From a virus, in the IMG/VR virus record IMGVR_UViG_3300020171_000021, positions 1 to 64,000 of that record: DNA of 64,000 bases; one strand, 5' to 3'. Under the pieces are notes generated by a model. That model saw only the letters and a program-made list of their open reading frames with translations. It did not search any database and had not been told where the DNA came from. How positions within the stretch are numbered: the stretch's first letter is position 1; every line of letters starts with the position of its first letter. The position numbers and the translations under genes are program-made. Shown here piece after piece: positions 25,454-33,577 of the stretch.

Positions 25454-25933
25454 ATGAACATAGCTATAGACCTTGATGGTACACTTACAAAAGAAGATGT
25501 CGGTAGTCTACCGCTCAATATGTTTGATGACCGAGATTATATTGATTTATTCTTAGAAAATTGTACTCCAGCAAACGGAATAGAAGTATTGAACGAGTAC
25601 GGAATAATTCCATTAATCATTACTGGAAGAGATGAGAAGCGTCGTGAATTAACCACTGCATGGTTGAATAAACATAATATTCGTTTCAAATCGCTTATTA
25701 TGGCGCCACATAATTATTATCTTGAAAACGGCCAAGTAAATTTTACCTGGGAGAAATATTCTCAATTAAAACTTAACCAACATAGACAACATGATATAAG
25801 TATGGCATTTGATGACAAATTATGTTCGGTTGAAATATTGAACCAGCATGGTATCTTATCATTCTTAGTTCAAAATAATCTGCGTGAAATTATTGAAAAT
25901 GCTATGAATAATTACGGAGGACAATATGTTTGA
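25454..25933 (+). CDS. HAD-superfamily phosphatase
   Basis: ATG 25454 is chosen because the upstream ATG 25439 precedes the GAGGACA ribosome site. IDLDGTLT at residues 5-12 holds the nucleophile, and ITGRDE near 60 is motif II. Motif III/IV lies at AFDDK near 117. The 159-residue size suits nucleotidases and polynucleotide phosphatases. Neighbouring dTMP kinase and MazG-like genes suggest nucleotide metabolism. Confidence 0.82.
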   Translation: MNIAIDLDGTLTKEDVGSLPLNMFDDRDYIDLFLENCTPANGIEVLNEYGIIPLIITGRDEKRRELTTAWLNKHNIRFKSLIMAPHNYYLENGQVNFTWEKYSQLKLNQHRQHDISMAFDDKLCSVEILNQHGILSFLVQNNLREIIENAMNNYGGQYV

Positions 25934-26504
25934 ACATTTTAAAAATAAAATCGTGACGATTGAAGGAGCAGATGGAACTGGGAAGGATACCATCTGTAAT
26001 CTTCTGCAAGAAAAACTTCCAAATAGTGTTATAGTAAGGTTTCCAAATAGAGCCAACCCATCAGGACAAGTTATAGATGCTATTTTGAAAAAACAAAAAC
26101 CTATGGAGCCGTTGTCATTTCAGGCACTGCAAGTCATAAATAAAATCGAAACTTTAAAACATATCGAGCGCAGTTCTGTAATTTGTAATCCTGATTATTT
26201 TATCTTCTGCAGATATTATCAGTCGGCATATGTGTACGGAATGAATGATGGAATCCCGTTAGAATATTCGCAGGACATTAATTCAGTTCTTCCAGAGAGT
26301 TGGCTAACCATCATTCTGCACGGTAAAAATTACGGAAAGCACGAAGAGTATTATGAACAGGATGATGTCCAGAATAAGATTTCTCAAAGTTATCTGGATT
26401 TAGCAAAAAAGTTTGGGTGGACAAAAATAATAAATCATCATACACCAGACGAAATTGTTTCAATGATACTTGATGCAATAAGTAGGAGACAAGAGGAATC
26501 ATGA
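25926..26504 (+). CDS. tmk: Thymidylate kinase-like dNMP kinase
   Basis: The P-loop EGADGTGKD at 13-21 is the thymidylate-kinase form. VIVRFPNRANPSGQ at 35-48 matches the dTMP-binding RFP segment, and FCRYYQSAYVYG matches the DRYxxS-AY motif, although Asp is Cys here. It should phosphorylate dTMP or a related nucleotide. The change in the DR motif might alter substrate choice. It overlaps the genes on both sides. Confidence 0.88.
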   Translation: MFEHFKNKIVTIEGADGTGKDTICNLLQEKLPNSVIVRFPNRANPSGQVIDAILKKQKPMEPLSFQALQVINKIETLKHIERSSVICNPDYFIFCRYYQSAYVYGMNDGIPLEYSQDINSVLPESWLTIILHGKNYGKHEEYYEQDDVQNKISQSYLDLAKKFGWTKIINHHTPDEIVSMILDAISRRQEES

Positions 26505-26839
26505 TTGACATTAAACGATTGATAACAGATTGCGCAGAAAATGCCAACAAACATGGTTGGTTTATTTTATGGGATATCAAAAAAATAATTCGCCAAGATG
26601 AAAAAATAAAAGTATTATCTATCGGCGATGCTCTTTGCTTATGTCATTCAGAATTAAGTGAAGCTTTAGAAGCACATAGAGATGATGATATTGAGCAGTT
26701 TTCAGAAGAAATTGCAGATGAGTTTATTCGACTTTTTCACTTATGTGGTGACTTAAACATAGATATTGAAAAATATATTGTTTTAAAAATGTCAAAAAAC
26801 AAATTAAGACCGATTAATCACGGTAGAATAAATTATTAA
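26501..26839 (+). CDS. MazG-like nucleotide pyrophosphohydrolase
   Basis: SELSEALEAHR near 49 and EEIADEFIRLFHL near 70 give the E-x-x-E ... E-x-x-D metal motif of the MazG/all-alpha NTP pyrophosphatase group. The 112-residue size is normal. It could clear unwanted nucleotides, for example the guanine form that competes with modification, or lower alarmones. Confidence 0.8.
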   Translation: MIDIKRLITDCAENANKHGWFILWDIKKIIRQDEKIKVLSIGDALCLCHSELSEALEAHRDDDIEQFSEEIADEFIRLFHLCGDLNIDIEKYIVLKMSKNKLRPINHGRINY

Positions 26840-26859
26840 AGGTATAGTTATCATTTGTG

Positions 26860-26870
26860 TTTAAATACCT
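26860..26870 (+). promoter_or_regulatory. TATA-box promoter for a small RNA
   Basis: TTTAAATACCT lies in a gene-free gap, about 25-40 bases before two hairpins and not before a protein start. Confidence 0.45.
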
Positions 26871-26884
26871 TACCTTTACCTTTT

Positions 26885-26975
26885 TGTATTAATTTTAAGT
26901 GGATAAGCCCCTTGTCCATCAAATTTATAGGAGAGCTGCACCCTATTAAATGATAGAGGGATTGTTGTCTGGACA
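26885..26975 (+). ncRNA. Candidate small RNA with two hairpins
   Basis: GTGGATAAG (26899-26907) pairs with CTTGTCCAT (26911-26919) over a three-base loop. CCCTAT (26941-26946) pairs with ATAG...GG (26953-26960). No reading frame of note covers it. Promoters lie on both sides (26860 and 26978), so a separate short transcript is plausible. Confidence 0.35.
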
Positions 26976-26977
26976 TT

Positions 26978-27000
26978 AAGTTTATATAAAGAGAAAACAG
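26978..27000 (+). promoter_or_regulatory. Promoter copy 2 of the 23-bp duplicated TATA element
   Basis: The 23 bases are identical to 25409-25431 and are again followed by GAGGACA (27011-27017). They drive the 27023-28410 block. Confidence 0.65.
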
Positions 27001-27022
27001 ATAAAGATAAGAGGACAGAAGA

Positions 27023-27058
27023 ATGAATCATATTGTATCTTCTACTAATTACGCATAA
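27023..27058 (+). CDS. 11-codon leader ORF
   Basis: A GAGGACAGAAGA site and the duplicated promoter precede this tiny frame, the only start in the expected place. It could be a leader peptide or the remnant of a gene. Thirteen bases later the next gene begins. Confidence 0.25.
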   Translation: MNHIVSSTNYA

Positions 27059-27070
27059 CAAAAAGAAAAC

Positions 27071-27256
27071 ATGATAGATTATACAAAAAGAAATACTCGT
27101 AACGCATGGAGTAATTTAAGAAAATGGACACGTGCATTAAAATTAAGGTTAGAAATACCTAAAAGCAGAAGAACATATAAAATGAGATGGCAAATAAGAG
27201 AATGTGCTTTAAATATTGGTTATGCTAACAAAATATTAACATGGAGCCGAAAATAA
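27071..27256 (+). CDS. Basic 61-residue protein
   Basis: About one quarter of the residues are Arg or Lys, with several Trp, which suggests a nucleic acid or membrane contact. No family is recognised. It precedes the RFC large subunit. Confidence 0.45.
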   Translation: MIDYTKRNTRNAWSNLRKWTRALKLRLEIPKSRRTYKMRWQIRECALNIGYANKILTWSRK

Positions 27257-27275
27257 AGAAGAATTGTGGCGGAAG

Positions 27276-28223
27276 ATGAAACAACTACTGGTGGACGAAT
27301 TACGACCAACGACGATTGATGACATAGTCGTTGACGAACAAGTTTTAGACCCAATCATAACGTGGGCGAACCTCTGGGCAAACATGCTGCCAAATCCAGA
27401 GAAACCAGGCATACTTTTTATAGGACATCCTGGAACTGGGAAGACCACTATGGCCAAAGCTTTAGCAGCTGATATGGGATGGAATTTAATTGAAACAAAT
27501 GCCTCAGACGTACGAAGTAGCTCAAAAATAAACAATATATCAATTGGGCAAAAAGATTTATTTGACCGTATAAATTGTTTATTATTTGATGAAGTAGATT
27601 CGATGCATGGTAAAGATGATAAAGGTGGAGGTGCAACAATAGCTGAAATGATTACAGAAGCTAGAATACCTATCATTTTAACCGCAAACAATAAACATAA
27701 AGTTTCAAAAAAGATAATGAACAAATGTGAAGTGGTGCAATTTAGACGCCCGTCAGTAAGTGCATTAAAAACATATTTGTTTACACTTGTTAGAAATCGC
27801 AATATGGTTGTTTCATCTGACGTAATGACTGCAGCTGCAGCAACTCAAGATTACAGACTTGGGCTAGCTATGATTGAAGCAAATACCATTTATTGTATGA
27901 TGCCCAGAGAAGGATGGATTGAAGCAGAATCTAAGAAAGCACTAAATGGTGAGCCGTGGAATCTTGATGATGTAACTTCGTTGCTTTATAATCTTGAAGA
28001 GAATGCGTTTCGTAATATGGGATATGCAGATACGGTTAAAGCATATGATATTTTTTCACTTTCGGACAGATATAAAAGAAGGAGACAGTCTCATTTTAGT
28101 AAACAGGTAATAAAGAGGTTGCCGAAATTGATTTTAGAGGAGCCTCTTGAATTTGTGAGGCCAATTTTTTTCCAGAAGAAAAAAGATAAAGAAAAGAAAG
28201 AAGATAAAGATGACGGAAATTAA
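27276..28223 (+). CDS. rfcL: Replication factor C large subunit
   Basis: ATG 27276 follows GCGGAAG. The N-terminus (VDELRPTTIDDIV) matches RfcL. Walker A GHPGTGKTT (50-58), the NASD box and Walker B LLFDEVDSM (102-110) are intact. Arg after the ATPase core (KCEVVQFRRPS) is typical for the large subunit, which lacks the SRC finger. A Lys/Glu tail ends it. With 315 residues it is shorter than cellular forms because the C-terminal PIP extension is missing. Confidence 0.92.
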   Translation: MKQLLVDELRPTTIDDIVVDEQVLDPIITWANLWANMLPNPEKPGILFIGHPGTGKTTMAKALAADMGWNLIETNASDVRSSSKINNISIGQKDLFDRINCLLFDEVDSMHGKDDKGGGATIAEMITEARIPIILTANNKHKVSKKIMNKCEVVQFRRPSVSALKTYLFTLVRNRNMVVSSDVMTAAAATQDYRLGLAMIEANTIYCMMPREGWIEAESKKALNGEPWNLDDVTSLLYNLEENAFRNMGYADTVKAYDIFSLSDRYKRRRQSHFSKQVIKRLPKLILEEPLEFVRPIFFQKKKDKEKKEDKDDGN

Positions 28224-28410
28224 ATGTGTTCTTTTTGGACGTAAAATTAAGACTGGAACGATTTGTCCAAGTGCATTTAATGAAGACAGATTACGATGCT
28301 ATAAAGAATGTGGATTCAATAAAACTAAATGGAATCCGGAAAAAGGTGCATCTTTAAGAATTCAAAGAAATAAAAACGATGGGCGGAAACAATCTTGTTT
28401 TAAAAATTAG
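28210..28410 (+). CDS. Cys-containing hypothetical protein, 66 residues
   Basis: Five cysteines are spread through a basic protein (positions near 6, 19, 30, 34 and 63), possibly forming a zinc knuckle. It overlaps the RfcL end by 14 bases. Confidence 0.5.
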   Translation: MTEIKCVLFGRKIKTGTICPSAFNEDRLRCYKECGFNKTKWNPEKGASLRIQRNKNDGRKQSCFKN

Positions 28411-28490
28411 TGTTTCGATATAGAATTTTTAAAAATTCGTTATCGGCAATTTTTTATTTTTTCTATACGGATTTAAAGAATTGTCTAAAC
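28411..28490 (+). other. Short AT-rich gap with TTCTATA-type motifs
   Basis: This gene-free stretch holds GATATAGAA (28417) and TTCTATACGG (28461), which resemble the motif in the palindrome after the helicase gene. It could be part of the same origin or control region. Confidence 0.35.
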
Positions 28491-28500
28491 ATTTATATAA
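28490..28500 (+). promoter_or_regulatory. TATA box that fixes the helicase start
   Basis: CATTTATATAA ends one base before an ATG at 28501. An archaeal transcript would begin about 25 bases after the box, so the helicase must start at the later ATG, 28534. Confidence 0.55.
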
Positions 28501-28533
28501 ATGAATTACTGTAAAGATATTAATAAGGTAAAT

Positions 28534-30129
28534 ATGACACAAAGTAAAGAAGATTTGGTACAGGAATGGCGTTCACGTGCAATTGATTTGGTGGATAAAT
28601 ATCATGTTAAAACTCTTCCGGCAAGAAAGGAAGGCGAGATGTGGATATGGAACGGAAAGTATTATAACAGATATGGACAGCAACAACTTTGTTCTGAACT
28701 TTTAAACGGACAGGATGGCAGATATTTGACCCCAAGTGATGCTGATAAAGTTTTAAAATATATTGCCTCAATTTCATTAGTTGAAAAGTGTGACCCTAAA
28801 CCACGCTGTATAAATTTTGATAACGGCGTGCTTGAATATGATGTCATCGGACAAGTTCTTTTTAGAAAGCGCGAAGACCTTGCAGAACCGTGGAATTATA
28901 ATTTCACTAATATCGTGCCTATTACATATGACACAACCGCAAATTGTCCAATTATTGACACTGTGCTTCAGCAAATCTTGATTGATAAAACCATTACTGA
29001 AGAAACAAAAATTAAAGAAGATTATGATGAATGGCAGTTAGCTTGGCAAGATGAATTAGAAAGAGAAGCTAAACAAGACGAATACATGATAGGATTGGCG
29101 CAAAAACATGAAGCAAGTCTGCTGCCTACTCCAGGAGAAGCCGACTGGAGCATAGTACAGAAGCCAAGGATACCCGCACAGATAGAAAGTATTAATGAAA
29201 AGATGCGTAAGATATACATCTTCGAAGAATATCTTGGATTATGTTTAATGTCTGACTACGAAATCAAGAAAGCGTTACTATTTGTCGGACGTAATGACAC
29301 AGGTAAAACCACTATCATCAATATTGTGGAACAATTTTTATCAGAATCAAATGTTGCTCATTTAACCTTGCAGCGATTAGATGTCACCCAAAGTCCATTT
29401 AGTCCTGAAAAATTAAGAGATAAAATGGCAAATATAGCAGATGAAATGCCAATCATTCCCGTAAAAACCCTTGACACCTTCAAAAATGTAATTGGTGGAG
29501 GCAAAATCAGTGCATCAGTAAAATATAGTGACGATGTAATATTCATCAATACCGCAAAGATGCTTTTCACTGCAAATGAATTACCGTCTTTAAGTGCAGC
29601 TGCTAAAAACAGTGTATTGAATCGTTTTGTAATTGTAGAATTCTTAAACGAATTTATTGCTAGTGAAAATGGAACCAACCGAAAAATAAAAGATAAACGA
29701 TATGACCCAAAAGAATTATCTGGTTTATTAAATCATGCGATTAATGGATTACAAAGACTTCTTAATCATGGACGTTTCACTTATGATGATGAAGAAACGC
29801 CAACATTATGGGAAAAATGGCAAACTATGTCAAATCCATTAGAAGAATTCTTTGTGGTTAGAGTAGAAATTACTCGACGAAAAGAGGATATGGTGCCAAA
29901 AAGTTTGCTTTATGATTGGTATAAATCATATTGTGCTGAAAATAAACTTCCTTCATCTATGACTTTAAATAAATTTAGTCGAGCAGTTGCACAGATGGAT
30001 GGTGTTAAATCAGACAAGAAGTATGATGCTGATAAAACCAAAGGTGCAGGTGCAAGTCGTATGACAAATTATTGGGTTGGCATTAGAAGAAGGGCAGGAA
30101 TGGAAGCTCCTACATTATTCACAGAGTAA
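28534..30129 (+). CDS. D5-like superfamily 3 helicase (primase-helicase type)
   Basis: ATG 28534 has AAGGT in front and lies downstream of the TATA box. Walker A GRNDTGKTT is at 252-260, Walker B-like MANIADEMP near 300, motif C KMLFTANELP near 340, followed by the conserved LNRF arginine. The C-terminal winged-helix (YDWYKSYCAEN) is the D5 type. It unwinds the replication fork. The expected N-terminal primase active site is not evident, fitting the separate primase gene. It ends EAPTLFTE, a possible clamp tag. Confidence 0.9.
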   Translation: MTQSKEDLVQEWRSRAIDLVDKYHVKTLPARKEGEMWIWNGKYYNRYGQQQLCSELLNGQDGRYLTPSDADKVLKYIASISLVEKCDPKPRCINFDNGVLEYDVIGQVLFRKREDLAEPWNYNFTNIVPITYDTTANCPIIDTVLQQILIDKTITEETKIKEDYDEWQLAWQDELEREAKQDEYMIGLAQKHEASLLPTPGEADWSIVQKPRIPAQIESINEKMRKIYIFEEYLGLCLMSDYEIKKALLFVGRNDTGKTTIINIVEQFLSESNVAHLTLQRLDVTQSPFSPEKLRDKMANIADEMPIIPVKTLDTFKNVIGGGKISASVKYSDDVIFINTAKMLFTANELPSLSAAAKNSVLNRFVIVEFLNEFIASENGTNRKIKDKRYDPKELSGLLNHAINGLQRLLNHGRFTYDDEETPTLWEKWQTMSNPLEEFFVVRVEITRRKEDMVPKSLLYDWYKSYCAENKLPSSMTLNKFSRAVAQMDGVKSDKKYDADKTKGAGASRMTNYWVGIRRRAGMEAPTLFTE

Positions 30130-30435
30130 TTTTTAATTTCTATCTCTTCTATACTGATATTTTGCAATGTGATGCTAAATCCATCAAATTGTTTTTATGT
30201 CAGAGCAAAAAATCAGTATAGAAACAGTAGAAGAACCACAATACGTCATTGTTCTATATCTATTGGTCGATTTTATATCTTTATATGTATGCGTATGTAT
30301 ATAGTAGATAGTTAGTAAATCAAGATAGATAACATAGAGTATGGTATGCCATCAAAATTTATTTGTCGATATAGAAGAAAAAATAATCACAATCCGTAAG
30401 GTTTAAATCACATAAAAAGAATATATAATTAAATT
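30130..30435 (+). other. Gene-free region, replication-origin candidate
   Basis: About 305 AT-rich bases hold no credible gene. They contain a 19-bp inverted repeat, further TTCTATA/TATAGAA copies (about 30254 and 30369), and a purine/pyrimidine-alternating TATATGTATGCGTATGTATA stretch. The helicase gene precedes it and a new promoter (TTTAAATCAC, about 30403) ends it. These are usual features of origins, but a regulatory role is also possible. Confidence 0.45.
30147..30223. repeat. 19-bp imperfect inverted repeat
   Basis: TTCTATACTGATATTTTGC (30147-30165) is mirrored by 30205-30223 with one mismatch; the outer 12 bases pair perfectly. The 39-base centre would form a loop. Confidence 0.75.
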
Positions 30436-30690
30436 ATGCCAGCAAACGTAACTCAAAAAATTATCACTATGTCAGATGCTTCTAGAAAAAATTTAGGAGA
30501 TTTAGTGACAATGGCAAAACTTGAAGAAATAAAAATTACAGATTCAAGCATGATTGCATGGGCAATTAAAACCTTAAGAGATTCAATCATAGAGATGAAA
30601 AATAGTGGACTTAATTTAAAGCCAGTGTTTTTAGATGGACAATCATTTAGAAATCGTAAACAAAAAAAGAATAAATTTATGGAGGATTAA
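30436..30690 (+). CDS. Hypothetical protein, 84 residues
   Basis: A charged helical protein that follows a TATA-rich leader (TTTAAATCAC and AATATATAAT). The N-terminal half might be a helix-turn-helix or ribbon-helix-helix unit, but no family is evident. It heads the 30.4-32.8 kb block. Confidence 0.6.
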   Translation: MPANVTQKIITMSDASRKNLGDLVTMAKLEEIKITDSSMIAWAIKTLRDSIIEMKNSGLNLKPVFLDGQSFRNRKQKKNKFMED

Positions 30691-30693
30691 CTC

Positions 30694-32061
30694 ATGGGAC
30701 TAAGAGATTGGTTAGCAAATAAAATAAAAGGAGATAAAGACTTCGGAGGAAGTCTGATGTTTGAGCCGGGTACGGATGATTCCGACCCAAGATTAAAAGG
30801 TTTCAGTCCTGTGACTATTGATGGATTGATAAAAAGATTCAATATGAGAAAGGATAGCCGCATAACTACTTTCTCAGAAATGCTGGATTGGCTTGAAGAA
30901 CATGACCAAACTTGGGTGCTTCTTAAAAATGATAAGATGATTGCACGGTATGATACTTTCCCAGATTTTGATGCTATAATGGATGACCATTATGATAAAT
31001 ATGGTGGAGGTACTTATGTCATTAAGTGTCTAGTACCAAAACCAGTAAGAGTAGGTTCATACAAGGTAGAGGGAGAAGACAAGATGGAAGAGGCTATGGA
31101 AAAAGAAGCTAATAAAGGCAAAAAGAAAGAAGCTAAGTCTCTTAAAGACCGTGAAGATGAAATATTCCTCACAGCTCTTGAGTCAAATTCAGAATTTAAA
31201 GAAGCATATCTTAAAAATCTGCTTAAATCAAAAGGAATCTCCTCAGATGGAAAATCAGAAAAAAAACAGACCATTGAGGAAATTGTTGCTGATGAAATGA
31301 CAAGAGACCCAGCTGTACGTGACCAGTTGGTAAAAGCAGAAATTCAGAAACGGCTTGGAAAAGCAGGTAATGCAAAGCCAAAGACTCCCCTTGAGGAAGC
31401 AAAAGAGCTTCACGAATACTGGGAGACTATGCGTGGAATGTTTGGTGATAAACAGCAAGGAACCGACTGGGGTAAAGTGCTTGAAACATTTATCAAGCAA
31501 GGCGGTATAGGAGAACTTGCAGAAACACTTGGTACGGTTATGGCACCAGATGCAGCAGCTCAAGCAGCTGCCCAAGTAAATCAACCAGCACAATTAATGG
31601 CACCTATAACTCAAAAACTTGCGGTTCCGTCTTCACAACCAATAACAAAAGAAGATAATTTAAGCAAGTCATTAATTGAATATATGCCAACCATGGCAAA
31701 ATTAGTTCAAACCGTAGAACCAACTGCAGCGTTTGAATTGATAAATGCCATGAAGCCAGAATACTGTGACATGCTGTATGAGTTATCAGAGGAAATGGTG
31801 TATGCCTTACTTGAGCCCGCAGCACAAATACCTGAACTGAAAGGTAAAATTGATATATTCTTCTCAGATAAAGGACATAAATGGGTAAAAGAGTTCTTGA
31901 GTGTGAATAAGAGTATGATTGATGCAGAAATGGCTATGCAAAATATTCAAGGAACAAAAGCGTCTGTCACTCAATCAGAAGAGGAGCCAATATATAATTT
32001 ACCAGAATCAAGAATGTCTAGTGATGAAATAAAAGTTCATATGCCGTCTGCAGGAAAGTGA
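30694..32061 (+). CDS. Large hypothetical protein with coiled coil, 455 residues
   Basis: Residues 1-120 form a compact mixed domain, 125-210 are a Lys/Glu-rich coiled coil, and 240-380 contain an Ala/Gln-rich helical stretch. No catalytic motif is found. Its size and coiled coil would suit a scaffold or virion-associated protein. The next small genes are linked closely, which suggests a shared complex. Confidence 0.75.
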   Translation: MGLRDWLANKIKGDKDFGGSLMFEPGTDDSDPRLKGFSPVTIDGLIKRFNMRKDSRITTFSEMLDWLEEHDQTWVLLKNDKMIARYDTFPDFDAIMDDHYDKYGGGTYVIKCLVPKPVRVGSYKVEGEDKMEEAMEKEANKGKKKEAKSLKDREDEIFLTALESNSEFKEAYLKNLLKSKGISSDGKSEKKQTIEEIVADEMTRDPAVRDQLVKAEIQKRLGKAGNAKPKTPLEEAKELHEYWETMRGMFGDKQQGTDWGKVLETFIKQGGIGELAETLGTVMAPDAAAQAAAQVNQPAQLMAPITQKLAVPSSQPITKEDNLSKSLIEYMPTMAKLVQTVEPTAAFELINAMKPEYCDMLYELSEEMVYALLEPAAQIPELKGKIDIFFSDKGHKWVKEFLSVNKSMIDAEMAMQNIQGTKASVTQSEEEPIYNLPESRMSSDEIKVHMPSAGK

Positions 32062-32066
32062 TTTAA

Positions 32067-32471
32067 ATGGGAAGTGAACAAACAACAAGACAACTTAACG
32101 ATGAAGAACGTGATTTGGTTAGGCGATTAAAAGAGATTCAAAAAGTAAAAAAAGCAGAACATATAGACGATGCTCCGATTGAAGCCCAATACCGTGTAAT
32201 TGACCCAGATACTCATCAGGAAACATCTGTTCTTGACGACTTAGGGCAAATGGGATTTAGAGACGTTCTTATGGAGCCAACAAATCCTATCAGAACAGTT
32301 AATTTCCTTAAAAATCTAAAGGGGCGGCCTGATATTATAGAAAAAGTTAAACGGCAATTAACAACAGAAGAGTTTCTTGAAAAAGCAGCACTAGTAACTG
32401 GTGGAGCAATTCTCGGATATTGGTTGAAGGGTAAAAGAGATGATTGGAACCGCCCAAAATATACCCCATAA
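32067..32471 (+). CDS. Hypothetical protein with C-terminal hydrophobic helix, 134 residues
   Basis: A highly charged N-terminal helix is followed by an isolated hydrophobic segment near residues 105-122 (VTGGAILGYWL) and a basic tail. This looks like a tail-anchored protein. Family unknown. Confidence 0.65.
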   Translation: MGSEQTTRQLNDEERDLVRRLKEIQKVKKAEHIDDAPIEAQYRVIDPDTHQETSVLDDLGQMGFRDVLMEPTNPIRTVNFLKNLKGRPDIIEKVKRQLTTEEFLEKAALVTGGAILGYWLKGKRDDWNRPKYTP

Positions 32472-32477
32472 AATAAT

Positions 32478-32606
32478 ATGATAACAGAACGGCGTGCTTG
32501 GGATGCTTTTATCGGCAGTGGTATAGCTGGTAATATTTTTTTGTATCAGATTATTTTGTTGCCGATTTATCAAAAATTAAAACATATATTAAAGAGACAA
32601 CAATGA
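32478..32606 (+). CDS. 42-residue membrane microprotein
   Basis: One hydrophobic helix (about 11-32) with charged ends. The stop overlaps the next ATG (CAATGA), indicating coupled translation. Confidence 0.5.
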   Translation: MITERRAWDAFIGSGIAGNIFLYQIILLPIYQKLKHILKRQQ

Positions 32607-32821
32607 ATAGTCGTATTTTACAAAATTTACAACATGTAGTTGGTGGAATTTATTCTATTTTGTTAATGTTGACTGCAACATTTGCAGGAATGGCGGTAAG
32701 CAAAACTTTAGATATAAGTGTTCCAATTATTGTAGGAACAATAACTTTCTTTATAAGTAGAATTTCAAGTGAACTTACTTATCAAATCAACAAGGCATTA
32801 CTAAAAGAGCATAACGCCTAA
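32603..32821 (+). CDS. Membrane microprotein with two helices, 72 residues
   Basis: Hydrophobic helices lie at about 12-32 and 38-56. It is coupled to the preceding microprotein. No motif is recognised; holin-like or virion membrane roles are possible. Confidence 0.55.
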   Translation: MNSRILQNLQHVVGGIYSILLMLTATFAGMAVSKTLDISVPIIVGTITFFISRISSELTYQINKALLKEHNA

Positions 32822-32841
32822 GATATAATTTTAACAACAAG

Positions 32842-32852
32842 GTTTTTAAACT
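32842..32852 (+). promoter_or_regulatory. TATA-like promoter
   Basis: GTTTTTAAACT lies 30 bases before the transglutaminase-like gene, which has no strong ribosome site and may be leaderless. Confidence 0.4.
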
Positions 32853-32871
32853 CGAAGAACATTTTAGTATT

Positions 32872-33435
32872 ATGGAGAAAAGAAGTTATCTGCTTGCTTC
32901 AGTCCCAACAAAAACGATTGAATTACCAAAGGACGAAGGAGCTAAAAATCGGAAAGTAGCTGAAATACTCAAACAGATGGCTTTAAATTCAAGAAAGTCA
33001 AGATTAGTTCGACAATTCACTATTCAAATCATAAAAAAGCGCGGTGTACCGCCAAAAGATTATATGGGTGAAATACGCGCAGTTTATGAATATGTTCGTG
33101 ATGAAGTAGATTATCGTAGGGATGCAACTTTCTTAGACACCTTTGTAACACCAGATAGAATGGTACGCGATATATTGTTTGCACAAGGTGCAGCAGATTG
33201 TGACGATAAAGCACTTCTACTCGCCTCTATGCTCTTGCATATAGGGCAAATACCACGATTTGTACTGACAAATAATACGCCTGGTGGAAGTTATTCACAT
33301 ATTTATGTTCAGGTCAAACATCCAAAGACTGGTGAATGGATTGGATTAGAAACTACGGAACCAGTGGAAATGGGTTGGGAGTGCCCTACATTTAAACGTG
33401 GGATAATCAATATAATAGAAAAAGAAGAGAGGTGA
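32872..33435 (+). CDS. Transglutaminase-like cysteine protease
   Basis: The triad is visible as Cys110 in GAADCDDKA, His143 in SHIYVQ and an acidic residue near 160 (LETTEP). Members of this superfamily cut or crosslink proteins and are frequent near virion genes. The 187-residue size is normal. It may process virion or host proteins. The following genes form one operon. Confidence 0.82.
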   Translation: MEKRSYLLASVPTKTIELPKDEGAKNRKVAEILKQMALNSRKSRLVRQFTIQIIKKRGVPPKDYMGEIRAVYEYVRDEVDYRRDATFLDTFVTPDRMVRDILFAQGAADCDDKALLLASMLLHIGQIPRFVLTNNTPGGSYSHIYVQVKHPKTGEWIGLETTEPVEMGWECPTFKRGIINIIEKEER

Positions 33436-33439
33436 AAAT

Positions 33440-33568
33440 ATGAGTCTGGAGATGGAATTGCCAATAACGGTAAAATGCCCGCACTGCGGAAAAGAAGCAG
33501 TAAGAGTAGTCATACCATTGCCGATAGATAAAGCAATGGAATTGATAAAAGCCTGGAAAGGAAAATAA
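33440..33568 (+). CDS. Zinc-knuckle microprotein, 42 residues
   Basis: CPHC at 13-16 is the only Cys pair, so a partner may complete the metal site. GAGGTGAAA precedes the start and overlaps the protease stop. Confidence 0.5.
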   Translation: MSLEMELPITVKCPHCGKEAVRVVIPLPIDKAMELIKAWKGK

Positions 33569-33577
33569 GAGGAAACA

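Noticed and set aside
27276-28223. Two separate clamp-loader small subunits
   Set aside because: The protein has the RfcL-type N-terminus and lacks the SRC arginine finger, so it is the large subunit.
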